The translations under genes were made by a program, and so were the position numbers. The notes below the pieces were generated by a model. It worked only from the letters and a program-made list of their open reading frames with translations. It had not been told where the DNA came from and searched no databases. This document shows positions 17,275-30,143 of a stretch of DNA of 64,000 bases, in pieces. Every line of letters begins with the position of its first letter. The first letter of the stretch is position 1. This stretch comes from JADFGZ01 sp965222345. GTDB taxonomy: Bacteria > Acidobacteriota > Terriglobia > 2-12-FULL-54-10. Where the stretch lies: the NCBI GenBank assembly GCA_965222345.1, contig CBDCTS010000004.1, forward strand, positions 744,001-808,000, written 5' to 3'.

Positions 17275-18403
17275 ATGATTGAAGAGATGGCAAGAGAGTT
17301 CGAGCAAATAAAAGAAAAAATTCACGACATTCGGAGTTTCCTTTGACGCTCCTCTAAAGCGCCGGGAGCTGGGCGAGATGGAGATAAAGATGGCAGAGCC
17401 CGGCTTCTGGGACAATCCCGCCAATTCCCAGCAAATCCTGCAGGCGCGCAAGCGCATGGAAAATATCCTGCAAACCGATGACGAACTGGCCCGCGGCGAG
17501 TCGGACGTGGAAGCGTTGTTAGAGCTAGCCGCCGAGGGTGAAAGCGTGGAGGCGGAGCTCCGCAGCCAGTACCCTAAACTGAAAGAATTAGTTCTCCGCA
17601 CCGAGACGCGCACCTTGCTCTCGGGCGAGAATGACCGGGCCAGCGCCATCCTCACCATCCATTCCGGCGCGGGCGGCACCGAGGCGCAGGACTGGGCGGA
17701 GATGCTGCTGCGCATGTACCTCCGCTGGGCCGCGCGCCAGAGTTTCGCCACTGAGGTCGTCGATTACCTGGAGGGCGAGGAGACGGGGCTGAAGTCGGCC
17801 ACCGCCACGGTGACCGGCGAATACGCCTACGGGTTGATGATCTCCGAGATCGGCATCCACCGTTTGGTACGGCTCTCTCCGTTCGATGCCAACAAGAAGC
17901 GGCATACATCGTTCGCCAGCGTCTTCGTGAGCCCGGAGATCGATGAGAAGATCGACATCCAAATCAGCGAGGACGATCTGCGGATCGACACCTACCGATC
18001 TTCCGGCGCCGGGGGCCAGCACGTCAACGTGACCGACTCGGCGGTCCGCATCACCCACATCCCGACCGGCGTCGTGGTGCAGTGCCAGAACGAGCGCTCG
18101 CAGCACAAGAACCGCAGTGTGGCCATGAAGATTCTTCGCTCCCGGCTCTTTGATCTGGAGCTGAAAAAAAAGCAGGAAGAGTCGCGCAAGATGGAGGCGT
18201 CGAAGCTGGAGATCGGCTGGGGCAGCCAGATTCGCTCTTACGTGCTGCACCCTTACCGGATGGTGAAGGACATGAGGACAAAGGTGGAGGTCGGCAATGC
18301 CGACCGCGTGCTCGACGGCGACCTGGAGCCGTTTATTCGCGCATTCCTGATCAGCCGCCGCGATCAGGCTGCCGGGCTGAAGTCATCCGATCCGCGAGCG
18401 TAA
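17275..18403 (+). CDS. prfB: Peptide chain release factor 2, with programmed +1 frameshift
   Basis: The gene starts at ATG 17275 (MIEEMAREFEQIKEKI) and meets an in-frame TGA at codon 24 (17344-17346). A +1 shift at CTTTGAC (17341-17347) joins it to the long frame (DAPLKRRELGEMEIKM...) ending at 18403. The product of about 375 residues recognises UAA and UGA: it has the SPF anticodon-like tripeptide (RLSPFDANKKRHTSF), GAGGQHVN for peptidyl-tRNA hydrolysis, and the C-terminal DGDLEPFI. Calling it from the internal ATG 17378 would lose the first 35 codons. In the known mechanism, low RF2 promotes frameshifting and restores RF2 levels. In a selenocysteine-using cell RF2 also competes at Sec UGA codons. 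Confidence 0.95.
17332..17347 (+). promoter_or_regulatory. prfB programmed frameshift site
   Basis: CTTTGAC (17341-17347) is the canonical slippery heptamer, preceded by an internal Shine-Dalgarno-like CGGAG (17332-17336) 4 nt upstream of CTT. E. coli has a similar arrangement with a 3-nt gap. Reading shifts from CTT to TTT so that GAC becomes the next codon. Confidence 0.85.
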
Positions 18404-18545
18404 GGCATGTCCCGAGCGAAGCGGAGGGGGAGCATCCCCAAATTATATGTCGCCACTCGCTCACGCTCGTGGCTCGGTAACGCAGTCCACGACATAGGAG
18501 AAAAGTTTCACGGCACACACCGAGGGGTTTCTTGAGTTCAATTAC

Positions 18546-21239
<2,694 letters not shown>

Positions 21240-21428
21240 GACGGTTCCTTTCTTTGCTCTTTGCCGGAACGTCGGCTGTTTTCCTGGCGCGGAGACTCTC
21301 GACGCAGAGACGACGTGGATTGATCCCGGCTGGTTTTTTGCCCGTTTCCGGCAGAACGTTACATGCTAGCATAGCGCCACTGCGCAGCGATTGCTTCTTT
21401 GGCCGCTTCTTTCACAGCGGGCCGGAAT

Positions 21429-21458
21429 TTGAAGGTTCCGGCCAGGATTTGTTATGAT
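21429..21458 (+). promoter_or_regulatory. Candidate promoter of tRNA-Glu
   Basis: TTGAAG (21429-21434), an 18-nt spacer and TATGAT (21453-21458) lie 35 nt before the tRNA 5' end, a good fit to a vegetative promoter. Confidence 0.5.
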
Positions 21459-21493
21459 CGATAGCGATTGGCCGAACCGCCGGCGCAGCATGC

Positions 21494-21568
21494 GTCCCCA
21501 TCGTCTAGTCTGGCCTAGGACACCGCCCTTTCACGGCGGCAACGGGGGTTCAAATCCCCCTGGGGACG
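21494..21568 (+). tRNA. tRNA-Glu (anticodon TTC)
   Basis: A full cloverleaf is visible. Acceptor GTCCCCA (21494-21500) pairs with TGGGGAC (21561-21567), with discriminator G at 21568. The anticodon arm is CCGCC-CTTTCAC-GGCGG, giving anticodon TTC. The T-arm is GGGGG-TTCAAAT-CCCCC. CCA is encoded directly after (21569-21571). The DNA after it shows no phage integrase or direct-repeat attachment site. Confidence 0.97.
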
Positions 21569-21702
21569 CCATTCCAACCAGGAAGCCGGCTCCAACACCT
21601 CGCCAAGACTTATTTTTCCGGAGATGCTGCCGAGACGCAGCAGCGCATCCGCGTGAGTCAAACCGGTTCAAAACGGACTGGCTGAACATGCAGCATCCCC
21701 TT

Positions 21703-21721
21703 TCACAGCCTGCGGCTGTGA
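21703..21721 (+). terminator. Hairpin between tRNA-Glu and tcuA
   Basis: TCACAGCC (21703-21710) pairs perfectly with GGCTGTGA (21714-21721) around a 3-nt loop. It could terminate the tRNA transcript or be a small palindromic repeat. No T-run follows. Confidence 0.3.
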
Positions 21722-21791
21722 GGTAGACTCTGACTCTGCCTTGCAGAAAGCCTCATTCAGGCGGCTGGATGGCGCCCGCGCAGAGAAGAAA

Positions 21792-23189
21792 ATGATTGAT
21801 TCAACACGGAGCTATGACGTGCTGGTGGCGGGTGGCGGGAATGCCGCACTCTGTGCAGCCATCAGCGCCCGCCGTTGCGGGGCGAACGTGCTCGTGCTGG
21901 AAGCCGCGCCGAAAGACTTTCGAGGAGGCAACAGCAGGCATACGCGGAATTTGCGCTGCATGCATGACGGCCCGTCCGGCGTGCTGACGCAATCCTACCC
22001 GGAGTCGGAGTACTGGGACGACCTTCTGCAGGTGACCGAAGGGCAGACGAACGAGCAGTTGGCCCGTCTGACGATCCGCCGGTCGGCAACTTGCCGGGAG
22101 TGGATGATGCAGCACGGAGTCCGGTTCCAGCCGTCGCTCGGCGGTACGCTGCACCTGTCCCGGACGAACGCCTTCTTCCTGGGCGGCGGAAAGGCGCTGA
22201 TCAACGCCTACTGCCGCTCCGCAGAGCGCCTGGGCGTTGAGATCGAGTACGGCTCGGAGGTCCGCCAACTGAACATACGGGACGGAAGATTCGCTTCCGC
22301 AGTGGTCTCGCGAGAAGGTGTTGCCGAGGAGATTTCCGCAAAGACGCTTGTCGCTGCGGCGGGCGGCTTCCAGGCAAATATAGGTTGGCTGAAGGAAGCT
22401 TGGGGCGAAGCCGCCAAAAATTTCCTGATTCGCGGCACTCCCTACGACACGGGAACGATTCTGCGCGCCTTAATCGATCAGGGGGCAAAAACCGTCAGCA
22501 GCCCGTCACAGTGCCATGCCGTGGCAATCGATGCGCGGGCTCCCCGGTTCGACGGCGGCATCGTCACGCGGGTGGACTGCGTTTCCCTGGGCATCGTGGT
22601 CAATAAACAGGCGGCGCGCTTCTACGACGAAGGGGAGGAGTTCTGGCCGAAGCGCTATGCAATCTGGGGCAGGCTGGTGGCCGGGCAACCGGATCAAATT
22701 GCCTTCGCCATCTTCGACGCCAAATCCAGAGGCCTGTTCGTGCCTCCCTTTTTCCCGCCGGTCCAGGCCGCCTCGATCCGGGAGCTGGCCGCCGCGCTGC
22801 AGCTCGACCCCACTGCGCTGGAAGCCACCGTAGCGGAGTTCAACTCCTCCGTGCGTCCGGGCACGTTCAACCACGCAGTGCTCGACGATTGCGCGACGGA
22901 GAATCTGAAACCTCCCAAGAGTCACTGGGCTCGCCGCCTGGACTCCCCTCCTTTTTACGCCTACCCGCTGCGTCCCGGAATCACGTTCACTTACCTTGGC
23001 ATTGCCGTAAATGAGCGGGCACAGGTCATCCTGCAGGACGGCACAGCGGCGGAGAACGTCTGCGCAGCGGGCGAAATCATGGCGGGCAACATCCTGGGCA
23101 AAGGCTACCTGGCCGGGATTGGGATGACCATTGGAACGATTTTCGGGCGAATCGCCGGAGAGGAGGCTGCGCGTCATGCCCTCAGCTAA
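21792..23189 (+). CDS. tcuA: FAD-dependent tricarballylate dehydrogenase
   Basis: A 465-residue flavoprotein of the fumarate reductase/succinate dehydrogenase flavoprotein family. The dinucleotide-binding motif VLVAGGGNAALCAAISARRCGANVLVLEAAP is followed by GGNSRHTRNLRCMHD, RTNAFFLGGGKALINAYCRSA and the C-terminal FAD motif AAGEIMAGNILGKGYLAGIG. These blocks match TcuA, which oxidises tricarballylate to cis-aconitate. ATG 21792 starts just before the FAD motif; an upstream TTG would only add 17 unconserved-looking residues. Its 3' end overlaps the next gene by 14 nt, so it is translated together with its electron acceptor TcuB. Confidence 0.92.
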   Translation: MIDSTRSYDVLVAGGGNAALCAAISARRCGANVLVLEAAPKDFRGGNSRHTRNLRCMHDGPSGVLTQSYPESEYWDDLLQVTEGQTNEQLARLTIRRSATCREWMMQHGVRFQPSLGGTLHLSRTNAFFLGGGKALINAYCRSAERLGVEIEYGSEVRQLNIRDGRFASAVVSREGVAEEISAKTLVAAAGGFQANIGWLKEAWGEAAKNFLIRGTPYDTGTILRALIDQGAKTVSSPSQCHAVAIDARAPRFDGGIVTRVDCVSLGIVVNKQAARFYDEGEEFWPKRYAIWGRLVAGQPDQIAFAIFDAKSRGLFVPPFFPPVQAASIRELAAALQLDPTALEATVAEFNSSVRPGTFNHAVLDDCATENLKPPKSHWARRLDSPPFYAYPLRPGITFTYLGIAVNERAQVILQDGTAAENVCAAGEIMAGNILGKGYLAGIGMTIGTIFGRIAGEEAARHALS

Positions 23190-24294
23190 ATCGTCTCCGC
23201 CATCGTCTCCAATGGAATTGATTTCAGAGGGCCAGCGGGCCATGAGGCTATGCAACGCCTGCCGCTACTGCGAGGGGTTTTGCGCGGTCTTCCCCGCCAT
23301 GGAGCGGCGGCTGGCGTTCTCCGAGCAAGACCTGAACTATCTGGCCAACCTGTGCCACGATTGCGGCGAGTGCTACTACTCCTGCCAGTATGCACCCCCC
23401 CACGAGTTTGCGCTGAATCTTCCGCAGACGCTCGCTGAAATCCGGGCGGAATCATACCGGAAGTATGCCTGGCCCGGATTCTTCGCCGGCCTGTTCCGGC
23501 GAAACGGCCTGGCGGTCAGCCTGGCGATGGCGGCAGGCCCGATCCTGTTTCTGCTTTTGACGCTCTTGTTCACTGAACCGTCCGTATTGTTCTCCGCCCA
23601 TAGCGTTGCCGAGGGTTCTTTCTATCGGGTGATGTCGCACAGAGTCATGACGGTAAGTTTCGGGGCGGTCGGCCTGTACGTACTGGCGGCTCTGGTGATG
23701 GGATTCGCCGGGTTTTGGCGCGAGACGGGCCAAGCGTGGAGCGCGGCCCTGCGCCCGCGCTCCTTGGGACAGGCGGTTGCGGACACCTTGCGGCTCCGTT
23801 ACCTCGACGGGGGCGGTGACGGCTGCGCCTATCCCGACGAGACGCCTTCCAATGCCCGGCGGTGGTTTCACCATCTTACGTTTTACGGATTCCTGCTGTG
23901 CTTCGCGGCAACCACCGTGGCTGCAATCTACCATAACGTTTTCGGCTGGGAAGCCCCCTACCCGCTGCTGAGCGCGCCAGTCGTTCTGGGTTCCGTGGGA
24001 GGGGTGGGGTTGCTGATCGGACCGTTAGGATTGCTGTGGCTCAAGAGCGCCCGGAATCCAAGCTTGAGCGACCGCAGACAGACCGGCATGGACGTCGCAT
24101 TCCTGGTGCTGCTGTTTTTGACAAGCCTGACCGGCTTTTTGCTGCTGGGCTTGCGCGAGACCTCAGCGATGGGCGTGGTGTTGGCGGTGCACCTGGGCAT
24201 CGTGATGGCCCTGTTCCTTACGATTCCCTACGGCAAGTTCGTGCACGCCGTCTATCGCTTCGCCGCGCTGCTGCGAAACGCGATTGAGAAGTGA
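23176..24294 (+). CDS. tcuB: Tricarballylate utilisation protein TcuB, Fe-S/membrane electron carrier
   Basis: A 372-residue protein that takes electrons from reduced TcuA flavin into the membrane. The N-terminus has two Cys clusters, CNACRYCEGFC and CHDCGECYYSC, for Fe-S centres. Several membrane helices follow, carrying His residues suited to haem (FYRVMSHRVMTV, RRWFHHLTFYGF, YHNVFGW, VHLGIVMALF). ATG 23176 is preceded by GAGGAGG at 8-9 nt and overlaps the end of tcuA. This start removes 15 residues of out-of-family upstream sequence. Confidence 0.92.
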   Translation: MPSAKSSPPSSPMELISEGQRAMRLCNACRYCEGFCAVFPAMERRLAFSEQDLNYLANLCHDCGECYYSCQYAPPHEFALNLPQTLAEIRAESYRKYAWPGFFAGLFRRNGLAVSLAMAAGPILFLLLTLLFTEPSVLFSAHSVAEGSFYRVMSHRVMTVSFGAVGLYVLAALVMGFAGFWRETGQAWSAALRPRSLGQAVADTLRLRYLDGGGDGCAYPDETPSNARRWFHHLTFYGFLLCFAATTVAAIYHNVFGWEAPYPLLSAPVVLGSVGGVGLLIGPLGLLWLKSARNPSLSDRRQTGMDVAFLVLLFLTSLTGFLLLGLRETSAMGVVLAVHLGIVMALFLTIPYGKFVHAVYRFAALLRNAIEK

Positions 24295-24391
24295 GAATGG
24301 AGAAATAAGAAAGAAGAACCTACGGCGAGAATAAGCCCTCGCCGTGGTTACTCGTTCCCGCTAACGTGACTGCTACTGAAAGGAATCCTCG

Positions 24392-24967
24392 ATGGGTAAG
24401 GTCTATGCCGAGATCGATGATGGGCTGAGGACATTTATAGAAGCCCAACATATGTTTTTGGTAGGCACCGCGCCGTCGGGCTCGGAGGGGCACATCAACC
24501 TTTCGCCCAAAGGCCTCGATTCGCTGCGGATACTCGGACCAAGGACGATAGCCTACGCAGATTTTGTGGGGAGTGGTATCGAGACTGTGGCTCATGTCCG
24601 CCAGAACGGCCGGGTCGTCATCATGCTGTGCGCCTTTGACGGTCCTCCCAAGATCGTTCGACTGTACGGACACGGTGAAGTGACCGAGTCGCAGGAGACG
24701 GCTTTCGGCTCTCTGCAGGCTCACTTTGCCCCGGCACTGGGAATCCGTTCCATCATCCGGGTCGAGGTGGATAGGATCAGCGGCTCGTGCGGTTACGGAG
24801 TGCCGCTGTACCGATACGAAGGCCAGAGACCTCAACTCGCTGCCTGGGCAGAACGAAAGGGCGAGACCGGTCTCCTCGAATACCAGCGTGGAAATAACTC
24901 GGCCAGCATAGACGGTCTGCCTGGCCTGCGCTGGCCGGGAAAGAGGCAGCGGCCCGCCGGATCGTGA
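24392..24967 (+). CDS. Pyridoxamine 5'-phosphate oxidase-family (FMN-binding split barrel) protein
   Basis: A 191-residue protein with AAAGGA 6-7 nt before the ATG. HMFLVGTAPSGSEGHINLSPKGLDSLRIL followed by RTIAYADFVGSGIETVAHVRQNGRVVIMLCAF is the FMN-binding split-barrel pattern of this family. IVRLYGHGEV and the C-terminal VDRISGSCGYGVPLYRYEGQR complete the domain. It lies 97 nt after tcuB on the same strand. Whether it belongs to the tricarballylate module or is an unrelated flavin or F420 reductase is unknown. Confidence 0.85.
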   Translation: MGKVYAEIDDGLRTFIEAQHMFLVGTAPSGSEGHINLSPKGLDSLRILGPRTIAYADFVGSGIETVAHVRQNGRVVIMLCAFDGPPKIVRLYGHGEVTESQETAFGSLQAHFAPALGIRSIIRVEVDRISGSCGYGVPLYRYEGQRPQLAAWAERKGETGLLEYQRGNNSASIDGLPGLRWPGKRQRPAGS

Positions 24968-25083
24968 GCCGTTCCCGATTCTACGAACCCACGGAACATT
25001 GGAATCGCCAATTTACCAGTGCCCCCGAACGCACCCACTGCTGAAAGCGCCGCCAGGGAAGCAGACGGGAATGCCTGCCCTAC

Positions 25084-25520
25084 CTGGTTCGGTTTCCTCG
25101 GTAGATTCGGTTTCCTCGGTAGATTCGGCAGATTCGGAATTCTCGGAAGAATTCTGTTGCCCCCGGAATTGGCGCGAGGGACAATCGGGCCGGAGGGCGT
25201 TTGTGAAGTTTACGGGGAAGAGGGGCGGGAAGAAAAAAGTTTTTTTGCAAAACGAACCCATTTCAAAACTTCCGATATCCAGTTAACTAATTGCATATAA
25301 AAAAGATATGAGATATGCAGAAGATCGGAGCAATGGCTTCGTTTTGGGTTCGTTTGGGTTTGTTTGGCTAAAAAAGCCACTGGAAAGCCAACCGAAGCCA
25401 CTGATCGGGGGTGTAGGTGGGGCAGGATGGAGGGAAAGGAGCACAGGGCTACCGCCCTGTGCTCTCTACAGGGCAGGCAGGAATGCCTACCCTACCTACA
25501 GGCAAGAATGCCGGTCGCTG
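25084..25520 (+). repeat. Non-coding composite repeat, copy 1 (inverted relative to 44.05-44.48 kb)
   Basis: It begins with 12-nt units like TTCCTCGGTAGA in tandem, continues with TTTTTTTGCAAAACG and AGATATGAGATATGCAGAAG, then carries a perfect 11-bp hairpin GAGCACAGGGC/GCCCTGTGCTC (25439-25464) and a GGCAGGCAGGAATGCC tract. The same order of blocks is found in reverse orientation near 44050-44480. By eye the copies look roughly three-quarters identical. It fills most of the 658-nt gap between the PNPOx-like gene and tctC. Short open frames in it are not gene-like. Confidence 0.7.
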
Positions 25521-25625
25521 CCTGGCGCCGTGGCTCACTCGAAGATTGCACCTGAACTGCATAGAAGCGTATCCTAGCAAGTCCGTTGGGCAAGTCCGCA
25601 GGTTGGAAAGAAACGAGAGCAGATA

Positions 25626-26600
<975 letters not shown>

Positions 26601-26641
26601 AGGTCCCGGCAGGCCGCTGCGCCGTCTATCGCAAGATCCAA

Positions 26642-27166
26642 GTGACCCAAACATCAAAACCCCGCCAGGTTTGCAATTCCACGGCCAGAACGGTGTCCGC
26701 CGATCTGGTCCTGGCCCTTGGCGTGGCCGCGCTGGGAGTCTGCCTGGCAGTTGGCGGCAGCGGGTTCAGCCTGGGGGCAGGCTATGACCGGATTGGGCCT
26801 CGGTTCTTCCCTTACCTGGTGGCCCTCGGATTGGTGCTGCTGGGAGGCTGGCTGGCGCTGGCGGCGATACGGGGCAACAGGGCCAAACCGGCCACCGGGG
26901 AAAACACCGCCCCTCGACCTCAGATCAACTGGCCGGCGCTCGGTTACCTGGGCCTGGCTTTGTTGCTCAACCTTGTGCTGCTGGAGCGCGCCGGATTCGT
27001 GATCTCCGCCAGCCTGCTTTTCTGGCTGGTGGCCCGTGCCTTTCACAGCCGGCGTCCGGCGCGCGACGCGGCGGTGGCGGTACTGCTTTCCGTCCTGGTT
27101 TACTTCGCTTTTACAAGGGGGTTGGGCCTGATCTTGCCGTTAGGCATTTTCAACCGGCTTTTCTGA
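26642..27166 (+). CDS. tctB: Tripartite tricarboxylate transporter, small membrane subunit
   Basis: A protein of about 174 residues with four hydrophobic segments, typical of TctB: LVLALGVAALGVCLAVGG with FSLGAGYDRIGPRFFPYLVALGLVLLGGWLAL, then YLGLALLLNLVLLE, FVISASLLFWLVARAF and AVAVLLSVLVYFAFTRGLGLILP. GDRIGPRxFP-like sequence is a family hallmark. The start is uncertain: GTG 26642 is preferred, with GTG 26693 as alternative; longer in-frame sequence upstream overlaps tctC and is not family-like. The stop touches the tctA start. Confidence 0.88.
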   Translation: MTQTSKPRQVCNSTARTVSADLVLALGVAALGVCLAVGGSGFSLGAGYDRIGPRFFPYLVALGLVLLGGWLALAAIRGNRAKPATGENTAPRPQINWPALGYLGLALLLNLVLLERAGFVISASLLFWLVARAFHSRRPARDAAVAVLLSVLVYFAFTRGLGLILPLGIFNRLF

Positions 27167-28666
27167 ATGGACTCTATTTCATTCCTCTTCAGCGGCTTTG
27201 GCATCGCCCTGCAGCCGGCGAATCTTCTTTGGGCTTTGGTGGGCGTAGTGCTGGGCACCGCCGTGGGGATACTTCCAGGGATCGGCCCCGCCCTCACGGT
27301 GGCTCTGCTGCTGCCGGTTACATTCGACCTGGAACCGGTAAGCGCCTTCATCATGTTCGCCAGCATTTACTACGGGGCGATGTACGGGGGCTCAACGACT
27401 TCAATCCTGATGAACACTCCGGGCGAGAGCGGCAGCATGATTACCGCGCTCGAAGGGAACAAGATGGCCCGCGCGGGACGAGCCTCGGCGGCGCTGGCCA
27501 CCGCAGCGATCGGATCGTTCGTGGCCGGCACGATCGGCACAGCCGGGCTGACATTCGCCGCCCCGGTATTGGCTCAGTTTGCGCTCACCTTCGGGCCGGC
27601 TGAATACTTCGCTCTGATGGTGCTGGGCTTTTCCACGATCTCGGCGGTGCTGGGGGAGACGCCGATTCGCGGCCTGGTCAGCCTCTTTTTCGGTTTGGCT
27701 CTGGGCCTAGTGGGCATAGACCTGCAAACCGGCCAGGCTCGCTATACGCTAGGCTTGCCGCAACTGCTGGACGGCATCAACGTGGTGGTGGTCGTGGTCG
27801 GCCTGTTCGCCGTCGGCGAGACCCTATACATGGCTTCGAGGCTGCACGGCGAGGAGTTTGTCACCAAGGTGCGTGGCTGGACCTGGATGACCCGATCCGA
27901 TTGGGGCCGGTCCTGGAAGTCCTGGCTGCGGGGCGCGGCGCTGGGCTTCCCGATAGGGGCGTTGCCGGTCGGCGGCGCGGAAATCCCGACTTTCCTGTCC
28001 TACTGGCTGGAAAAGCGGCTTTCAAAAAAGCCGGAGGAGTTCGGCCAGGGGGCCATCGAGGGCGTGGCCGGACCGGAGGCCGCGAACAATGCCTCGGCTG
28101 CCGGGGTGCTGGTTCCCTTGCTGACGCTGGGGTTGCCCACTTCGGCCACCGCCGCCATTATGCTGGCCGCCTTCCAGCAGTACAACCTTCAGCCGGGTCC
28201 CCTTATCTTCGTCTCCAACCCCTCGCTGGTTTGGGGGCTGATCGCCAGCCTGTACATCGGCAATCTAATGCTGTTGTTCTTGAACCTGCCGCTGGCTCCG
28301 CTGTGGGCACGGCTGCTGGAAATCCCGCAGCCGCTGCTGTATGGGGGGATACTGGTCTTCGCCACGCTGGGCACTTACAGCCTGAACAACTCGGTCTTCG
28401 ACGTGGGCCTGATGTACCTGATCGGTTTTGCCGGTTTTCTGATGCGGAGGTTTGACTTTCCCGTGGCCCCGGCCATTATTGGAATGATTCTGGGGCCTCT
28501 GGCTGAGCAGCAGTTCCGCCGGGCGCTGGCAATCTCCCAGGGAGATGCATCTGTATTTCTGACCCGTCCCCTCTCCGCCGCGCTGCTTGTGACGGCGATG
28601 CTGGTTCTGGTGACACTTCCCCTGCTGCGATTCCTGCGGGCATCTCGCGGCTCGCCTGCCAAGTGA
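27167..28666 (+). CDS. tctA: Tripartite tricarboxylate transporter, large membrane subunit
   Basis: A 499-residue permease with about twelve membrane helices. The duplicated TctA signature is seen as GTAVGILPGIGPALTVALLLPVTF, MYGGSTTSILMNTPGESGSM, and in the second half IGALPVGGAEIPTFLSYWLEKR, EGVAGPEAANNASAAGVLVPLLTLGLPTSATAAIML. It imports tricarboxylate using the proton or sodium gradient, with TctB and TctC. ATG follows the tctB TGA directly (TGAATG), so the two are translationally coupled. Confidence 0.95.
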   Translation: MDSISFLFSGFGIALQPANLLWALVGVVLGTAVGILPGIGPALTVALLLPVTFDLEPVSAFIMFASIYYGAMYGGSTTSILMNTPGESGSMITALEGNKMARAGRASAALATAAIGSFVAGTIGTAGLTFAAPVLAQFALTFGPAEYFALMVLGFSTISAVLGETPIRGLVSLFFGLALGLVGIDLQTGQARYTLGLPQLLDGINVVVVVVGLFAVGETLYMASRLHGEEFVTKVRGWTWMTRSDWGRSWKSWLRGAALGFPIGALPVGGAEIPTFLSYWLEKRLSKKPEEFGQGAIEGVAGPEAANNASAAGVLVPLLTLGLPTSATAAIMLAAFQQYNLQPGPLIFVSNPSLVWGLIASLYIGNLMLLFLNLPLAPLWARLLEIPQPLLYGGILVFATLGTYSLNNSVFDVGLMYLIGFAGFLMRRFDFPVAPAIIGMILGPLAEQQFRRALAISQGDASVFLTRPLSAALLVTAMLVLVTLPLLRFLRASRGSPAK

Positions 28667-28932
28667 AAAAATCCGGCGTGCCAGACCCGCCAGCCGAAAA
28701 GCAGTCCGCCATCGAGATACACAGTTGTCTTCAAAGCAGTTGACAACACATGCTGGGCCCTTGACTCCACATGCCCGCTGTCCATCATCAGCTAACACCA
28801 AGCATTCGCCAAACATACGAATACGGGGTGAGCGCGGAACGCAGCGTCGCCATCCCCCCTACCGCTTTCGCTGCGGCGTCCAAATGGTAAACTGACCTCC
28901 GAGCCTGCGAGCTGCATCCGAAAGGAGACCGT

Positions 28933-30006
28933 ATGAGGACTCCACATGATCGAAGGACGTCCGGGTGGCGCCGGGTCCTTTTTCTTTTCCTTGCCAGCGT
29001 GCTTTTTCAAGCGACTGTCCACGCGCAACTTCCTGTTGTCAAACTCATTGCAACGGGAGGCACTATCGCAATGAAGATTGACCCGGAACAGAACGCGCCA
29101 GTGCCTGCCATATCCGGCGAGGACCTCATTTCTACAGTTCCAGAAATCGCTACAGTAGCCGAGATCGAGGTGCAAAACCTGTCAAACATTCCATCCGACT
29201 ACATGGACCCCGAACGGTGGGCCCGGCTGCAAAAGGCGGTCGTCGAGGCCCTGGCACGGACAGAGGTCGCCGGAGTGATCGTGTCCCACGGAACCGACAC
29301 GCTGGAGGAAACAGCCTATTTTCTGGACCTGACGGTTTCCAGCCCAAAACCGATTGTTCTAATCGGGGCGCAACGGAACGCATCGGAGGAGGATTTCGAC
29401 GGTCCCCGCAATCTCTTAAACGCCGCGCGGGTCTGCGTGACCCCCGAAGCAAAGGGGAAAGGAACCCTGGTGGTGCTCAACGGCCAGATCAACGCCGCAC
29501 GGGAGGCGACCAAAACGCACACCTCGACCGTGGAGACGTTCAAGTCGGGCGACTCTGGATTCCTGGGCGCTGTCGACCAGGACCGGGTGGTGTTTTACCG
29601 GGCTCCGCTTCGGCGCCAGCACGTGGAACTGAAACAGGAGATGCTCCCTTCCGTAGAGATCGTAGCAATGTACGCCGGAGCCAACGGGACGCTAGTGAAG
29701 GCCGCGGCGGCGGCAGGAGCAAAGGGAATCGTCATTCAGGCGCTGGGATGGGGAAACGTGAATATCCCGATGTTCGAGGCAATCCAGCAGGTCATCGGCC
29801 AGGGAATTCCGGTGGTCATTTCGACGCGCGTTCCCAACGGCCGGGTGCTGCCTATCTATGGATTCGCGGGCGGCGGAAAGACACTGCAGGACGCCGGGGC
29901 GATATTCGCCGACAACCTTTCCCCGCAGAAGGCGAGAATATTGCTGATGCTCGCGCTGCAAAGCAAATCCACAGCGGAAGCGATTCAGGAGCTTTTCGAC
30001 AGATAA
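28933..30006 (+). CDS. Type II L-asparaginase, exported
   Basis: A 357-residue asparaginase with an N-terminal signal (RVLFLFLASVLFQATVHAQ), so periplasmic. Active-site motifs are intact: LIATGGTIAM with the nucleophilic Thr, VSHGTDTLEETAYFLD with the second Thr-Asp pair, and VLNGQINAAREATKTHT. It hydrolyses Asn, and sometimes Gln, to the acid and ammonia. The start has AAAGGAG upstream. It is flanked by tctA upstream (266 nt, no feature seen) and by the aldolase-like gene on the other strand. It may supply nitrogen alongside the glutamine synthetase block. Confidence 0.94.
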   Translation: MRTPHDRRTSGWRRVLFLFLASVLFQATVHAQLPVVKLIATGGTIAMKIDPEQNAPVPAISGEDLISTVPEIATVAEIEVQNLSNIPSDYMDPERWARLQKAVVEALARTEVAGVIVSHGTDTLEETAYFLDLTVSSPKPIVLIGAQRNASEEDFDGPRNLLNAARVCVTPEAKGKGTLVVLNGQINAAREATKTHTSTVETFKSGDSGFLGAVDQDRVVFYRAPLRRQHVELKQEMLPSVEIVAMYAGANGTLVKAAAAAGAKGIVIQALGWGNVNIPMFEAIQQVIGQGIPVVISTRVPNGRVLPIYGFAGGGKTLQDAGAIFADNLSPQKARILLMLALQSKSTAEAIQELFDR

Positions 30007-30143
30007 GCTGTAATGAATAACCGGGGAGCTTCCAACCTCGGCACGGGGGAAAGCGGCTTCCTTTTGCCGTCAAAAGAAACCCATCTGCTGCCGGCCAAGG
30101 AGGCGGGCCAACGCAGCAACAGCCACATTACCAGCCTCTCTTC

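Noticed and set aside
18447..18498. TATGTCG/CGACATA palindrome between prfB and acnA as a bidirectional terminator.
   Set aside because: The stem is short with a long loop and neither side has a U-tract.
25019..25300. Tandem Phe-Gly-Arg-Leu-like peptide repeats encoded near 25.1 kb.
   Set aside because: They come from the 12-nt DNA units of a non-coding repeat, which recurs in inverted orientation at 44.4 kb with frame-breaking differences.
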